Both the position numbers and the translations under genes were made by a program. From positions 1 to 47,571 of the forward strand of contig CALODD010000058.1 of NCBI GenBank assembly GCA_942491945.1: 47,571 nt of DNA, written 5' to 3'. Source of the DNA: JAJDYQ01 sp942491945 (lineage in GTDB: Bacteria > Pseudomonadota > Gammaproteobacteria > JAJDYQ01). This document shows, piece after piece, positions 17,694 through 25,784 of the stretch (positions within the stretch are counted from its first letter, which is position 1; every line of letters starts with the position of its first letter). The notes beneath the pieces are model-generated. The model was given only the letters and a program-made list of their open reading frames with translations. It did no database searches and had not been told where the DNA came from.

Positions 17694-18010
17694 CCGACTG
17701 GACGGATGTAGATAAAGTCTCTGCAATCGCTCCCGGTGAACACCGCGTCGTCGATGTCGATGATGTCATGATTGCTGTATTTAATATCGATGGTGAATTT
17801 TATGCTATCGAAGATAACTGTACCCATGACCACCTATGCCTGACAGGTGGTGAGATAGATGGCGAGGAGATTGTCTGTCCTCACCATGGCGCTCGCTTTA
17901 ATATCAAGACAGGTGAGGCCCTGAGCGCTCCTGCCTATGACGAAACACCGATCTTTCCTGTGCAGATCGTAGATGGAGTAGTACAGACCAGAGACGACCG
18001 CTGGGATTAA
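17690..18010 (+). CDS. Rieske-type [2Fe-2S] ferredoxin
   Basis: Small soluble electron carrier with a Rieske cluster. The 106-residue product has both cluster-binding boxes, CTHDHLCL (Cys-x-His) and CPHHGARFN (Cys-x-x-His), separated by 17-19 residues. It has no membrane anchor or signal peptide. The fold resembles NirD and dioxygenase ferredoxins (bphF type). It overlaps sufT by four bases. In this position it probably provides electrons for Fe-S cluster assembly or is an early client of the Suf machine; the partner is not known. Confidence 0.92.
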   Translation: MTDWTDVDKVSAIAPGEHRVVDVDDVMIAVFNIDGEFYAIEDNCTHDHLCLTGGEIDGEEIVCPHHGARFNIKTGEALSAPAYDETPIFPVQIVDGVVQTRDDRWD

Positions 18011-18059
18011 GGATTAATATTACATAGATAGATGGCGAGATACTGCCTCCATCATCCTC

Positions 18060-18449
18060 TTAAAACCCGCTCTGATCTCCATTCTTGAAACCAGTAATTA
18101 CAGATTTCACTTTACCTTTTCGGACCAGGTGTAAGTCACCATTACCCTGCTTCTGAATATCGAAACACAGATCTTTACTTTTTCCAGACCAGAGTATGCA
18201 TAACTGATGTCCAGCTGCGTGCCACTTACCGGTGCGTTGTTTACCTGATTGGCGCATATGACGCTTCACCTGCCCGCGCTCACTCATGTAGGTCGAACAG
18301 GTCGACTTGTCTTTTGTTTTAACACATTCAGCTGTTTTCCCTGAAAACGCTTTAATGATTTGCGTACTATTCAGTTTATCCGCTGCGAATGCAGTAGATA
18401 CTGACACTATTCCAGTGAAAACAATAAAAGATAACTTAGCTTTCAACAT
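18060..18449 (-). CDS. Small secreted protein of unknown family (paralogue 1)
   Basis: 129 residues from the ATG at 18449, which has a good Shine-Dalgarno (AGGTGAG). A Sec signal peptide ends near residue 22 (AFA-ADK). The mature part has four or more Cys and the blocks GKWHAAGHQLCILW, CFD and the terminus GDQSGF. The same blocks occur in the gene at 21998-22399 (GKWHAANGQLCLKW, CFD, GDKTGF), so the two are paralogues. They flank the sulfide-oxidation genes. The spacing of Trp and Cys suggests a small beta-sandwich domain, but I know no function. It follows fccB after a strong terminator. Confidence 0.8.
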   Translation of the reverse strand: MLKAKLSFIVFTGIVSVSTAFAADKLNSTQIIKAFSGKTAECVKTKDKSTCSTYMSERGQVKRHMRQSGKQRTGKWHAAGHQLCILWSGKSKDLCFDIQKQGNGDLHLVRKGKVKSVITGFKNGDQSGF

Positions 18450-18463
18450 ATATCTCACCTGAT

Positions 18464-18492
18464 AAAAAAAGCCATGCCGCAAGCGGCATGGC
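18464..18492 (-). terminator. Intrinsic terminator after fccB
   Basis: GCCATGCCGC (18471-18480), a two-base centre and GCGGCATGGC (18483-18492), a perfect stem. On the minus strand it is followed by seven T (18470-18464). It ends the cytochrome-fccA-fccB transcript and lies just upstream of paralogue 1, so that gene is expressed by read-through or from a promoter within or near the hairpin. Confidence 0.9.
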
Positions 18493-18535
18493 TAACAAAG
18501 GAGGAAAAATTTAATTTTCCAGAGATGACCGATTC

Positions 18536-19810
18536 TTATCCAAACATGTCATTTGTTACGTTTTTATACCAGTTCTCAGTGAACACAGCTTCAACCGCAC
18601 GATTGCCATTCTTTGGAGTCAGTCCACCTGAACCTTTCACTTTGGCTACCTTGCCATCTTTCAGGTCGTAAACCATGGCAACTGAAATACCATAGGTCGG
18701 AGCAACCAGAGAGTAACAAGTGTTAACCCAGCTTGGACGGTTCAGGGGCTTATCATTCAGCAATGCGACGACTGCAGCTGCACATACTTTAGCTTCTGAG
18801 TTAGCCGCGTAACCGGACTTAGGCAGTGGCTTCTGAATTGCAGCATCACCAATCACGTGAATATTCTTGTGAATCTTGGATTCCCAGGTCACGTGATCAA
18901 CAGGGCACCAGCCAGACTTATCAGTCAGACCAGCTTGTGCTGCGATCATGCCTGCTTTCTGAGCAGGAATAACATTCAGAACATCAGCCTTTACTTCATC
19001 AGTATCAGTATGAACTGTCTTATTTTTCACATCGATATGGTCGATACCCGTCGTCTGGCGATATTCAATCATGTCGCCATACAGCTCAGCCCAACCTTGC
19101 TTGAAGAGACCTTGCTTAGAGAACTTGCCTTTGCCATCAATCGCGATGATTTTTGACTTCGGCTTATGTGTCTTGAAGTAATGCGCAACCATTGAAATAC
19201 GCTCACCTGGACCCGGAGGACAACGGAAAGGATTTGGTGGAGGTGCAATAACGAACGTACCACCATCTGGCATTGCCTCTAGTTGATTACGCAGGATTGT
19301 AGTCTGCTCGCCTGCTTTCCATGCATGTGGAACAGCTTTTGTATCGTTAGCGGAATAACCTTTATGCGTACCTTCTGCGTCCCAGCGAAAATCAATGCCT
19401 GGAGAGACGATCAGACGATCATAGCTTATGCTATTACCACTAGCAGTTTTCACCATCTGCTTATCAGGATCAATCGCGTTTACCCACTCGTGAACCACGT
19501 TCACACCATGCTTTTTCATATTCGCATAGCTGTGAGTGATTGCCTTGATATCACGCAGACCACCAATAACCCAGTTTGAACCAGGGCAAGTTGCATAAGT
19601 CTTGCTGACTTCGATCAGGGTCACATTAGCGGAAGGGTCAAAACGCTTAACGTATTTCGCGGCTGTTGCACCACCAAAACCACCACCAATGACAACAACC
19701 TTAGCTGGGCCTGTACGTGTATTTGCTTTACATCCAGCTGCTGCCAAACCTGCTGCTGCACCGGTCGCACCAACTGCCTTAATAAAACTACGGCGTGTAA
19801 AATTACTCAT
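18536..19810 (-). CDS. fccB: Flavocytochrome c sulfide dehydrogenase, flavoprotein subunit
   Basis: Oxidises sulfide to sulfur in the periplasm and passes electrons to cytochrome subunit FccA. The 424-residue product begins with a Tat signal (TRRSFIKAVGATGAAAG). It has an FAD-binding VVVIGGGFGGATAAKYV (38-54), Cys75 in YATCPGSNWVIGG where FccB holds its covalent FAD, and the two redox-active cysteines Cys197 (NPFRCPPGPGER) and Cys365 (NTCYS). A second FAD motif is HVIGDAA. All key residues are kept, so it should be active. It follows fccA by 12 bp and ends before a strong terminator. Confidence 0.93.
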   Translation of the reverse strand: MSNFTRRSFIKAVGATGAAAGLAAAGCKANTRTGPAKVVVIGGGFGGATAAKYVKRFDPSANVTLIEVSKTYATCPGSNWVIGGLRDIKAITHSYANMKKHGVNVVHEWVNAIDPDKQMVKTASGNSISYDRLIVSPGIDFRWDAEGTHKGYSANDTKAVPHAWKAGEQTTILRNQLEAMPDGGTFVIAPPPNPFRCPPGPGERISMVAHYFKTHKPKSKIIAIDGKGKFSKQGLFKQGWAELYGDMIEYRQTTGIDHIDVKNKTVHTDTDEVKADVLNVIPAQKAGMIAAQAGLTDKSGWCPVDHVTWESKIHKNIHVIGDAAIQKPLPKSGYAANSEAKVCAAAVVALLNDKPLNRPSWVNTCYSLVAPTYGISVAMVYDLKDGKVAKVKGSGGLTPKNGNRAVEAVFTENWYKNVTNDMFG

Positions 19811-19822
19811 ATTCAGTACTCC

Positions 19823-20131
19823 TTACTTCATATTGGCAAAGAATTTGCCAACCGCGTCAAGATCGCTATCAGAATAACCTTTAGCAATTCGGTTCATGAT
19901 GCTAGCTGGGCGTTTACCACTTTTAAATGATTTCATCGCAGCTGCTACACCTTTATGGCCTTTCAAAGAAGGGGCCGCACCAGTGCTTACACCGTTATAA
20001 CCATGACAGCCGAAGCAAGTCACACCAATTGTCTCGCCGATATTGGCACTCGTCATATGACCATCCGCAAATGCAGTTGATGACAGTCCCAAAGTCGCGA
20101 GGATAGCCAAAGTAACTGGCAATTTTTTCAT
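19823..20131 (-). CDS. fccA: Flavocytochrome c cytochrome subunit (monohaem class I c-type)
   Basis: Electron-accepting subunit for FccB in the periplasm. The 102-residue product has a Sec signal peptide to about residue 22 (AFA-DGH), one haem motif C39-F-G-C42-H43 and a likely Met ligand in ASIMNRIAKGYS. A single haem places it with the short FccA/SoxF-partner cytochromes; Allochromatium FccA has two haems. Strong Shine-Dalgarno GGAGG. Upstream lie two tetraloop hairpins that separate it from the pentahaem cytochrome gene. Confidence 0.9.
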   Translation of the reverse strand: MKKLPVTLAILATLGLSSTAFADGHMTSANIGETIGVTCFGCHGYNGVSTGAAPSLKGHKGVAAAMKSFKSGKRPASIMNRIAKGYSDSDLDAVGKFFANMK

Positions 20132-20162
20132 TAGTAATCCTCCAATTATTGTTGATCAACAT

Positions 20163-20241
20163 GTCAGCTTTCGCTGACGATATACTTCCCACCCTTTACA
20201 CGTGTATGGTGAAAAATATCTGGTTGCGATATTTCTATCGC
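20163..20241 (-). promoter_or_regulatory. Two GAAA-tetraloop hairpins in the cytochrome-fccA gap
   Basis: On the minus strand (mRNA sense) the first is GCGATA-GAAA-TATCGC (20241-20226) and the second GTCAGC-GAAA-GCTGAC (20178-20163). Both have perfect 6-bp stems and the same GNRA loop. The second ends 31 bases before the fccA ATG. They may set mRNA processing or stability and so the ratio of the cytochrome to FccAB; the first, followed at a distance by five T, could also attenuate. Confidence 0.6.
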
Positions 20242-20260
20242 GAATTCTTTCAAATAACAC

Positions 20261-21781
20261 CTAGTGCGCCTTAGCCACCTTTTTATCTGCATCAGTTTTA
20301 GCTAGCTGTTTAACGTTATAAGTTTTCTCAAGCTTTTCCATCTCAACTACCGGCACGGTTAATTTGCCTTTACCCAGTAAATGGTCGACAAAATGTTGAG
20401 AAAATGAACGATAGTTCAGCTTCGCTGTTACGTTGTGATCGCCTGCGCCGTCTGGAACATTGAAATAATAATTACCGTAACGATGCCCTTTTGGTGGAAT
20501 CGTATTCACACTGGAGAATCGAGTAATCGTACAGAGGTATTCCGCTTTCTTACCTTTATCGTCAACAGCGTGATTCTGAAAAATCGTCGCGCCCGGCTCA
20601 ATCTCACCATGACTATCCAGAGCACCTGAACGGAATAGCTCTTTTCCATTAGCATCTGTCACAGTAATGTCTAACCAGACTTCACGTATAAATGTAAGAC
20701 TAGTAGGCAGGTTATGGCCGGCACGCTCGTTGGTCACTTTAACGCTCAACTCATGCAACTCACCTGCTTTTGGCGTGAGTTCCATCTCCAGTTCTGCAAC
20801 GTTAGTTAAACGCTTGCGAGCAATCACAGCATGTTCTTTCGAGCCTTTGTCACCCATGGCTTCTGTAATCACAGCATTACCGCCAACGAATGCATGATCA
20901 TGTACAAGATCACGTTGCTTCTGTGCGCCTAGCCCAGCAAAGCCACCTAGTTTAGATTCCTTAATCTTCTTCGCGGGAACGAGTTGCTCTGCAACCTGAA
21001 TCGCAGTTTCAACTGGCACCATATGACAGTCCTGACACTGCACATCGTTACGCGCATAAACTGAGTACTTCCATTCATCGTAAGTACGTTCCAGCGGGAA
21101 GCCGGTTAATGGGTTAAAGATGTTATGGCAGTTACCACAGAAATCCGCCTTGGTGTGGTGCTCAGAATATTCTGTTTCGTGGAATGGTGACTTCGCATCT
21201 TTTAATGGGCCGCGTTTTACATTACCTGGATCGGATATATAGGAACCATTACCATGTTCTAACTGAGCGGTTTCAAGCAGGTTATTACCCGAAATAGTAT
21301 GGCAAACATCACAAAATACGCCTTTATCCGCAGGTGCAGGTACGGTAAAACCACCGTGCTTGGTGCCTTTCATATCAGGGTCAAACTTAATGGTTTGAGA
21401 CAGCATCCCGGCAGGTGTATGACAGCCGCCACACATATTACTAATGTCACCACCTAAGTCTTTCTCCGCCAGCGCCCATTCGGCCTGGAAGATAGGATCT
21501 TTAAATGCGTTTGAATGCATCGAACCCTGCCAGCCTTTGAACTGACGTGGGTGACAACCTCCGCAGACAGCAGGGTCTGTCCAGTCGGTCACCTTAACTT
21601 TGCGATCCCCTTTGACACGCGCATTAGATGGCGCATAGGGCTGGTCAGCAGTTGGCGTTAAAGCCATTGCCTTACGTAAACCACTTGGAGTTTTTGATTC
21701 ATCTTCAGCGACAGCAAATAGTGGCATACAAAGTATAGTTATCAGCAGCCATTTAATGGCCTTAATAGTACGGCGTTGCAT
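20261..21781 (-). CDS. Periplasmic pentahaem c-type cytochrome
   Basis: Secreted multihaem protein: signal peptide at residues 1-25 (ending FAVA-EDE) and five CxxCH motifs at C73, C117, C157, C215 and C249. The N-terminal half looks like the cytochrome c554 group. The C-terminal half (about 310-480) is haem-free and probably a beta-sandwich, with GHNLPTS and a conserved-looking RYGNYYF stretch. 506 residues. The exact substrate is not known; as first gene before fccAB it may take electrons from, or act on, sulfur compounds. It has a long upstream gap with two palindromes. Not recognised as a named enzyme. Confidence 0.82.
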   Translation of the reverse strand: MQRRTIKAIKWLLITILCMPLFAVAEDESKTPSGLRKAMALTPTADQPYAPSNARVKGDRKVKVTDWTDPAVCGGCHPRQFKGWQGSMHSNAFKDPIFQAEWALAEKDLGGDISNMCGGCHTPAGMLSQTIKFDPDMKGTKHGGFTVPAPADKGVFCDVCHTISGNNLLETAQLEHGNGSYISDPGNVKRGPLKDAKSPFHETEYSEHHTKADFCGNCHNIFNPLTGFPLERTYDEWKYSVYARNDVQCQDCHMVPVETAIQVAEQLVPAKKIKESKLGGFAGLGAQKQRDLVHDHAFVGGNAVITEAMGDKGSKEHAVIARKRLTNVAELEMELTPKAGELHELSVKVTNERAGHNLPTSLTFIREVWLDITVTDANGKELFRSGALDSHGEIEPGATIFQNHAVDDKGKKAEYLCTITRFSSVNTIPPKGHRYGNYYFNVPDGAGDHNVTAKLNYRSFSQHFVDHLLGKGKLTVPVVEMEKLEKTYNVKQLAKTDADKKVAKAH

Positions 21782-21885
21782 TGTGATCCCCTTAGTTCTT
21801 CACTTTCAGGAATTTTTACCAGAAATCCCAATAGTGTTTATCGAGAAATAGTAGCAATGTGGGGAAGTTAAAAGATTTAATGCAA

Positions 21886-21908
21886 GTTATGCATAACCAT
21901 GAACATGG
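21886..21908. promoter_or_regulatory. Adjacent palindromes upstream of the cytochrome-fccAB operon
   Basis: GTTATGCATAAC (21886-21897) is a perfect 12-bp palindrome and touches CCATGAACATGG (21897-21908), a 5-2-5 inverted repeat. They lie about 105-127 bases before the cytochrome ATG in an otherwise AT-rich 216-bp gap (21782-21997). A regulator binding site is possible; no promoter could be fixed with confidence. Confidence 0.35.
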
Positions 21909-21997
21909 CTTTTGGACTATGTATTTATATAACGCAGATTAAAAAAGTACGCATATAAATACCTATTAATATACTAAAACTTCAAATATAGCCTTGA

Positions 21998-22399
21998 TTA
22001 GAAACCAGTTTTATCGCCTTCAAATTTCTCGTTGACGATACTCTGGATTTCATCATTTTTAATCAGCAGAACAACATTATCGTGGTAGATAACACGATCG
22101 AAACAATACTCAGATCCTTTATTCCACCATTTCAGACACAGCTGACCATTGGCTGCGTGCCATTTGCCCTTACGCTGGATTTTTGACGTCAGAATAGATT
22201 GTTTAACGTTTCCGTCTTGGCCGAGATACGTAATGATCGCAGTTTTGGTACTCGCGTTAAAACTATGCATGGTATTACCACCAAAAAGCGCAATAATCTC
22301 AGAGCTATTCATATGATAGTAGCTATCCAGATCTTCATGCGCTGAAGCCGAGACACTCAGAAAGCTCAATAGAATGAAAAGTATAGGTAAACGTAACAT
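21998..22399 (-). CDS. Small secreted protein of unknown family (paralogue 2)
   Basis: 133 residues with a Sec signal peptide (cleavage near residue 20, ASA-HED). It shares with the protein at 18060-18449 the blocks GKWHAANGQLCLKWW, YCFD and the C-terminus EGDKTGF. The paired Cys in the LC and CFD blocks may form a disulfide. It begins 6 bp after the antitoxin-like gene and probably shares its transcript. With its paralogue it brackets the pentahaem cytochrome-fccAB genes, which hints at a role linked to the periplasmic sulfur system, but this rests on position only. Confidence 0.78.
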   Translation of the reverse strand: MLRLPILFILLSFLSVSASAHEDLDSYYHMNSSEIIALFGGNTMHSFNASTKTAIITYLGQDGNVKQSILTSKIQRKGKWHAANGQLCLKWWNKGSEYCFDRVIYHDNVVLLIKNDEIQSIVNEKFEGDKTGF

Positions 22400-22405
22400 A
22401 GCGTA

Positions 22406-22822
22406 TCAGCCTGCTTTGGAACCCGAAATGTCCCACGCATAAGTACAATCCAGATGTGAACGGATACGGATTAAACCGCTGAGGCCATCATCGATCATAA
22501 TCTGCAACGGTGTACGCTTGGAAAATTTCTTGCTGGTAGAGCGAATAAATCGAGAACGTGCATGCAAGCTATTTGGAAAGTAAGTACGCAGCGCATCGGC
22601 AATACCTAGTAAATGCTCGGCACGTTCCATCACCGATGGTTCATCAGGCAATGGCTCATCTTCTCCAAAACGATACATATGACGCTTTTTAATGCTTTCA
22701 GGCGCACCTAATAAGGTATGCTGCCCTTCAAGATCGAGCTGCCAATGCTCGAAGATATCCATGACCTGATTGGCCATACGTCGGCGAGCAGACTCGTCGT
22801 ATTGCTGTACTTTTGCATCCAT
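22406..22822 (-). CDS. MbcA/ParS/Xre antitoxin-like protein (orphan)
   Basis: 138 residues, cytoplasmic. The C-terminal part reads like a DUF2384 (MbcA/ParS toxin-binding) domain: SRFIRSTSKKFSKRTPLQIMIDDGLSGLIRIRSHL matches the pattern of a Lys/Arg-Thr-Pro-Leu followed by a degenerate helix. The N-terminal helices could correspond to the partner Xre-like region. No RES-domain toxin lies beside it; the downstream neighbour is a secreted protein. It may therefore be a solitary regulator and not a working antitoxin. Assignment is by sequence pattern only. Confidence 0.6.
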   Translation of the reverse strand: MDAKVQQYDESARRRMANQVMDIFEHWQLDLEGQHTLLGAPESIKKRHMYRFGEDEPLPDEPSVMERAEHLLGIADALRTYFPNSLHARSRFIRSTSKKFSKRTPLQIMIDDGLSGLIRIRSHLDCTYAWDISGSKAG

Positions 22823-22909
22823 GGGCGCGCATTTTCCCTAAATCAGAGGTATTTGCATATACCCAATGCGGAAAAAGTGAAATTAGTTATAAATCAGTGC
22901 CTTATATAG

Positions 22910-23446
22910 CTAACGAGGTTTGAGGTTCAGTGCTGGGAACATTTCCAGTTCCTGCAGATATGGATGTAACTCGGCCGCCTGCAGGATATTTTGCGCGGCC
23001 AAGGCTGGTTTTCCCTGAAAATACCGAATCACACCTCGCCCAGCCATTGCACCAAAATGTCTTGGCTCAAGCTCCAGAGCTATAGCAACATCCTCTAGTG
23101 ATTTCTCAAACTCCTTAAGATGAAAATGAACGGTGGCGCGCTGATTCCACGCTTCAGCATAATCAGGCTTTATATCAATAATATCGTTCAGGACTTCCAG
23201 CGCACCTGCAAAATCATAGGAAGAGCGTTTACGCATCGCATCATCAATCATGAAATCGATCTCTTTATCGCCTGATTTTAACCAGCGCATCCAGATCGCT
23301 CTTTCTGCCAGAATCGCTGCGGGTCTATCTGGTGCGTTCTTCAACTGATCGAACAAGGTATCCATTGATACCTCGCCTTCAGAAACAGCTGAAAATGAAA
23401 GTGAGAGGCTTAAGACAAGAAATAAGAAACGGCAGAAATAGTTCAT
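22910..23446 (-). CDS. Secreted TPR-repeat protein
   Basis: 178 residues with a Sec signal peptide (about 1-22). Two to three tetratricopeptide repeats span about residues 75-165; the clearest are YDFAGALEVLNDIIDIKPDYAEAWNQRA, EFEKSLEDVAIALELEPRHFGAMAG split over adjacent repeats. TPR domains bind proteins; the partner is unknown. It lies 39 bp after the ParA gene and may be the tail of the lptF-lptG-CHAD-parA transcript. Confidence 0.82.
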   Translation of the reverse strand: MNYFCRFLFLVLSLSLSFSAVSEGEVSMDTLFDQLKNAPDRPAAILAERAIWMRWLKSGDKEIDFMIDDAMRKRSSYDFAGALEVLNDIIDIKPDYAEAWNQRATVHFHLKEFEKSLEDVAIALELEPRHFGAMAGRGVIRYFQGKPALAAQNILQAAELHPYLQELEMFPALNLKPR

Positions 23447-23485
23447 ACCTCAAGAATAGCTGAGGCAGTAAAGTTTGTCCCCTGC

Positions 23486-24226
23486 CTAACGAATACTTTC
23501 TTTAACGGCGTTCCACAAGCCCTGATAGGCCTTTGCGGCGGGAGTATTCGATGCATATTTAAACAACGGCGCACGATGCACCCCCATCTGCTCGACCTGA
23601 CTGGCATAAGGAATCATGTGTGGGCTGATGTTGGTATATTTCTTTGGTAACTCACGAATGATCTCACGATGCAGTTTCTTGCGTCGATCTACCATTGAAA
23701 AGAACGGAAACAGGCTCAGTTCTAACATTGGTTTATTCTTTAGATGCCTGAGTAACTGCTTGTGGGTACGAATTGATAGTGGTGTCGGGATGATAGGTAC
23801 CATTAAGGCATCCGCAGCATAAAAGACATTTTCTGATACTAGCGTGATATTCGGCGGACAATCGATAAACAGCAAATGATATTCCTGTGCCAGCGGCCGC
23901 AATAGCTTCATCAATTGTTTAGCCGGTTTCTTAAAATCACTGAGCTGGACGTCCATATTTCGATAGGAAAAATCTGCGGGGATTAAATCCAGCCCCGGAA
24001 TATCGGTTCCCTTTATCACATCATCCAGATTACGCTCGGCCAGCATTTTGTCGCTGCCACCTTTAACTTTTGGCTTAATGCGATAATAAAAACTCGCCGC
24101 ACCCTGTGGGTCAAGATCCCAGATTAATGTTCGATAACCTTCCTGCGCTGCAAGACAGGCCAGATTCACCGCTGTTGCGGTCTTGCCGACACCACCCTTG
24201 ATGTTATATGTGCCGATAATCTTCAT
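23486..24226 (-). CDS. ParA/MinD-family partitioning ATPase without ParB
   Basis: 246-residue Walker-type ATPase with deviant P-loop YNIKGGVGKTATAVNLA (residues 6-22), switch DLDPQGAASFY and Walker B LLFIDCPP. Such ATPases move plasmids, carboxysomes, storage granules and chemoreceptor arrays over the nucleoid. There is no ParB gene or parS-like site here. Instead it overlaps the CHAD-domain gene by 4 bp (ATGA), so the two are made together. I infer that the CHAD protein or a polyphosphate body is its cargo partner. It is not the chromosomal ParA, which would sit with parB and gid genes. Confidence 0.88.
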   Translation of the reverse strand: MKIIGTYNIKGGVGKTATAVNLACLAAQEGYRTLIWDLDPQGAASFYYRIKPKVKGGSDKMLAERNLDDVIKGTDIPGLDLIPADFSYRNMDVQLSDFKKPAKQLMKLLRPLAQEYHLLFIDCPPNITLVSENVFYAADALMVPIIPTPLSIRTHKQLLRHLKNKPMLELSLFPFFSMVDRRKKLHREIIRELPKKYTNISPHMIPYASQVEQMGVHRAPLFKYASNTPAAKAYQGLWNAVKESIR

Positions 24227-25782
24227 GACTTCGGATTCTTCAGTAAGCGTTTAAATGTTTTACGTGTCGCATCATCGATTAATACTCGATAAGTCACGAG
24301 TAAATCTGTATGCATACTCTCACGTTGCTCAACGAGTGTCTCTCTTAATTTGATGATCGCCTTTTTCAGAGGTTTATCGAGTAAACCATCTTCTTTCATA
24401 ATCGATGAAAACTGATCTAGCGCGTCAACACGTACTTGTCGTTGCTGACATCGACGCACAGCTGAAAGAAATGCGCTGGCATTTAATTGTAGCCGCTGTA
24501 GAGTCTTTGACTTAAACAGAACCCGTGAAAACTCAAGCAAATCATTTAATACACGTGCATCAGCTCCCAACTGATTCAAGCCCTTAATATCAGCCAGCTG
24601 CTTATCGGAGCATGCATGAAGCTGTTTATAGACATTCAAAACCTTTTTACCAGCAACTACTGACACAGGTGAATCGGCATATTCCAGAACAGTATGGTCA
24701 GGTACAGCACATTCAAGAAATACACGCCAACGCTTCATTAATCTGGCGTAATGCTGTCCCTGCAGCACACCGACAACGCGTATCAGTTCTGACTGACGTT
24801 GAGATCGCAACCAGTCCGTCAAACCCTGCAATGCAGTGCGATGTTTTTTAGGCACCTGTTCACAGTACTCACGGAAGTTGAGTAACCAGTTATTCAAATG
24901 AAGTAATAATCGTGTTTCTTCTTCCAGCCAGAGCAGGTCTTCATCAAATCTTAACAATGTATCTGCCGGTAAAATTCCATCTAACTGGCTAATTAATGAA
25001 TGAGATCGTTTAACCGCATGGCGCATGTCATGCAGAAACTCGGTATCAAGGTCTTCTCGTATACCTTTTTCATTGAGTTCGATGACGTTGAGTAACTGCA
25101 GCAAGATCTGCTTTGAAACATGGTCTGCTCGATCATGCGCCTGAAATTCAAATTGAAGCCGAAGCGTATAGTCACAAGGATGGCGTTCATCGATTTGTAG
25201 TAGTCGTATGAGAGGATCTTTACCGTATTCACGTAACTGCAGCGGCTGTAAGAACTTCTGCACACGATCAAAGTCTTTTTCAAAGCCACGCAATGATTGT
25301 AGCTCCAGCCGCAATGGTAACGCTGCACCGCTACGATTATTCGAGTGGCGGTACGTCTCTTTCACCATCGCCATACGCGCAATCACCTTATCGCTTTTAT
25401 CTACAATATCGTATTGCTGAGACTGACTGCGAGAGTGAGCCTGATGCATCACACATCGAGGCCTTGTGATGTTTAATAAATTTTCCGGCATTAACCAGCC
25501 CGGTAGATCATTAATGAAGTCCGGACACTCATCGACAGGGAATTCTGCGACTACATGGCGATGATCAATATTTCGCCAAATCAGTTTGCCTTTTCGATTG
25601 CGTTCGCGATATTCAAGCACATCACCCTGACGCCAGACACGCCAGTCGAATGTATCCAGATAATCCGTACGCCAGCTAAGTTTCTCTGTCGTTACTACCG
25701 AATACTTTTCAGATAGCTGATCAATGACCTGACCCAGCTCAGTTTCGTCATCAATAACCAGACTTTTTGTTATCGCGTCCAC
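24223..25782 (-). CDS. CHAD-domain protein with degenerate CYTH-like N-terminus
   Basis: CHAD domains are His-rich helical domains that bind inorganic polyphosphate. In this 519-residue protein the CHAD part starts near 210 and shows FLHDMRHAVKRSHSLISQL and many basic residues. The first 190 residues resemble a CYTH triphosphate-tunnel fold (YLDTFDWRVWRQGDVLEYRER) but lack the N-terminal ExExK motif, so catalysis is doubtful. The start lies 2 bp after the lptG stop and the end overlaps the ParA gene. Suggested role: a polyphosphate-granule coat or adaptor protein. Confidence 0.82.
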   Translation of the reverse strand: MDAITKSLVIDDETELGQVIDQLSEKYSVVTTEKLSWRTDYLDTFDWRVWRQGDVLEYRERNRKGKLIWRNIDHRHVVAEFPVDECPDFINDLPGWLMPENLLNITRPRCVMHQAHSRSQSQQYDIVDKSDKVIARMAMVKETYRHSNNRSGAALPLRLELQSLRGFEKDFDRVQKFLQPLQLREYGKDPLIRLLQIDERHPCDYTLRLQFEFQAHDRADHVSKQILLQLLNVIELNEKGIREDLDTEFLHDMRHAVKRSHSLISQLDGILPADTLLRFDEDLLWLEEETRLLLHLNNWLLNFREYCEQVPKKHRTALQGLTDWLRSQRQSELIRVVGVLQGQHYARLMKRWRVFLECAVPDHTVLEYADSPVSVVAGKKVLNVYKQLHACSDKQLADIKGLNQLGADARVLNDLLEFSRVLFKSKTLQRLQLNASAFLSAVRRCQQRQVRVDALDQFSSIMKEDGLLDKPLKKAIIKLRETLVEQRESMHTDLLVTYRVLIDDATRKTFKRLLKNPKS

Positions 25783-25784
25783 TG

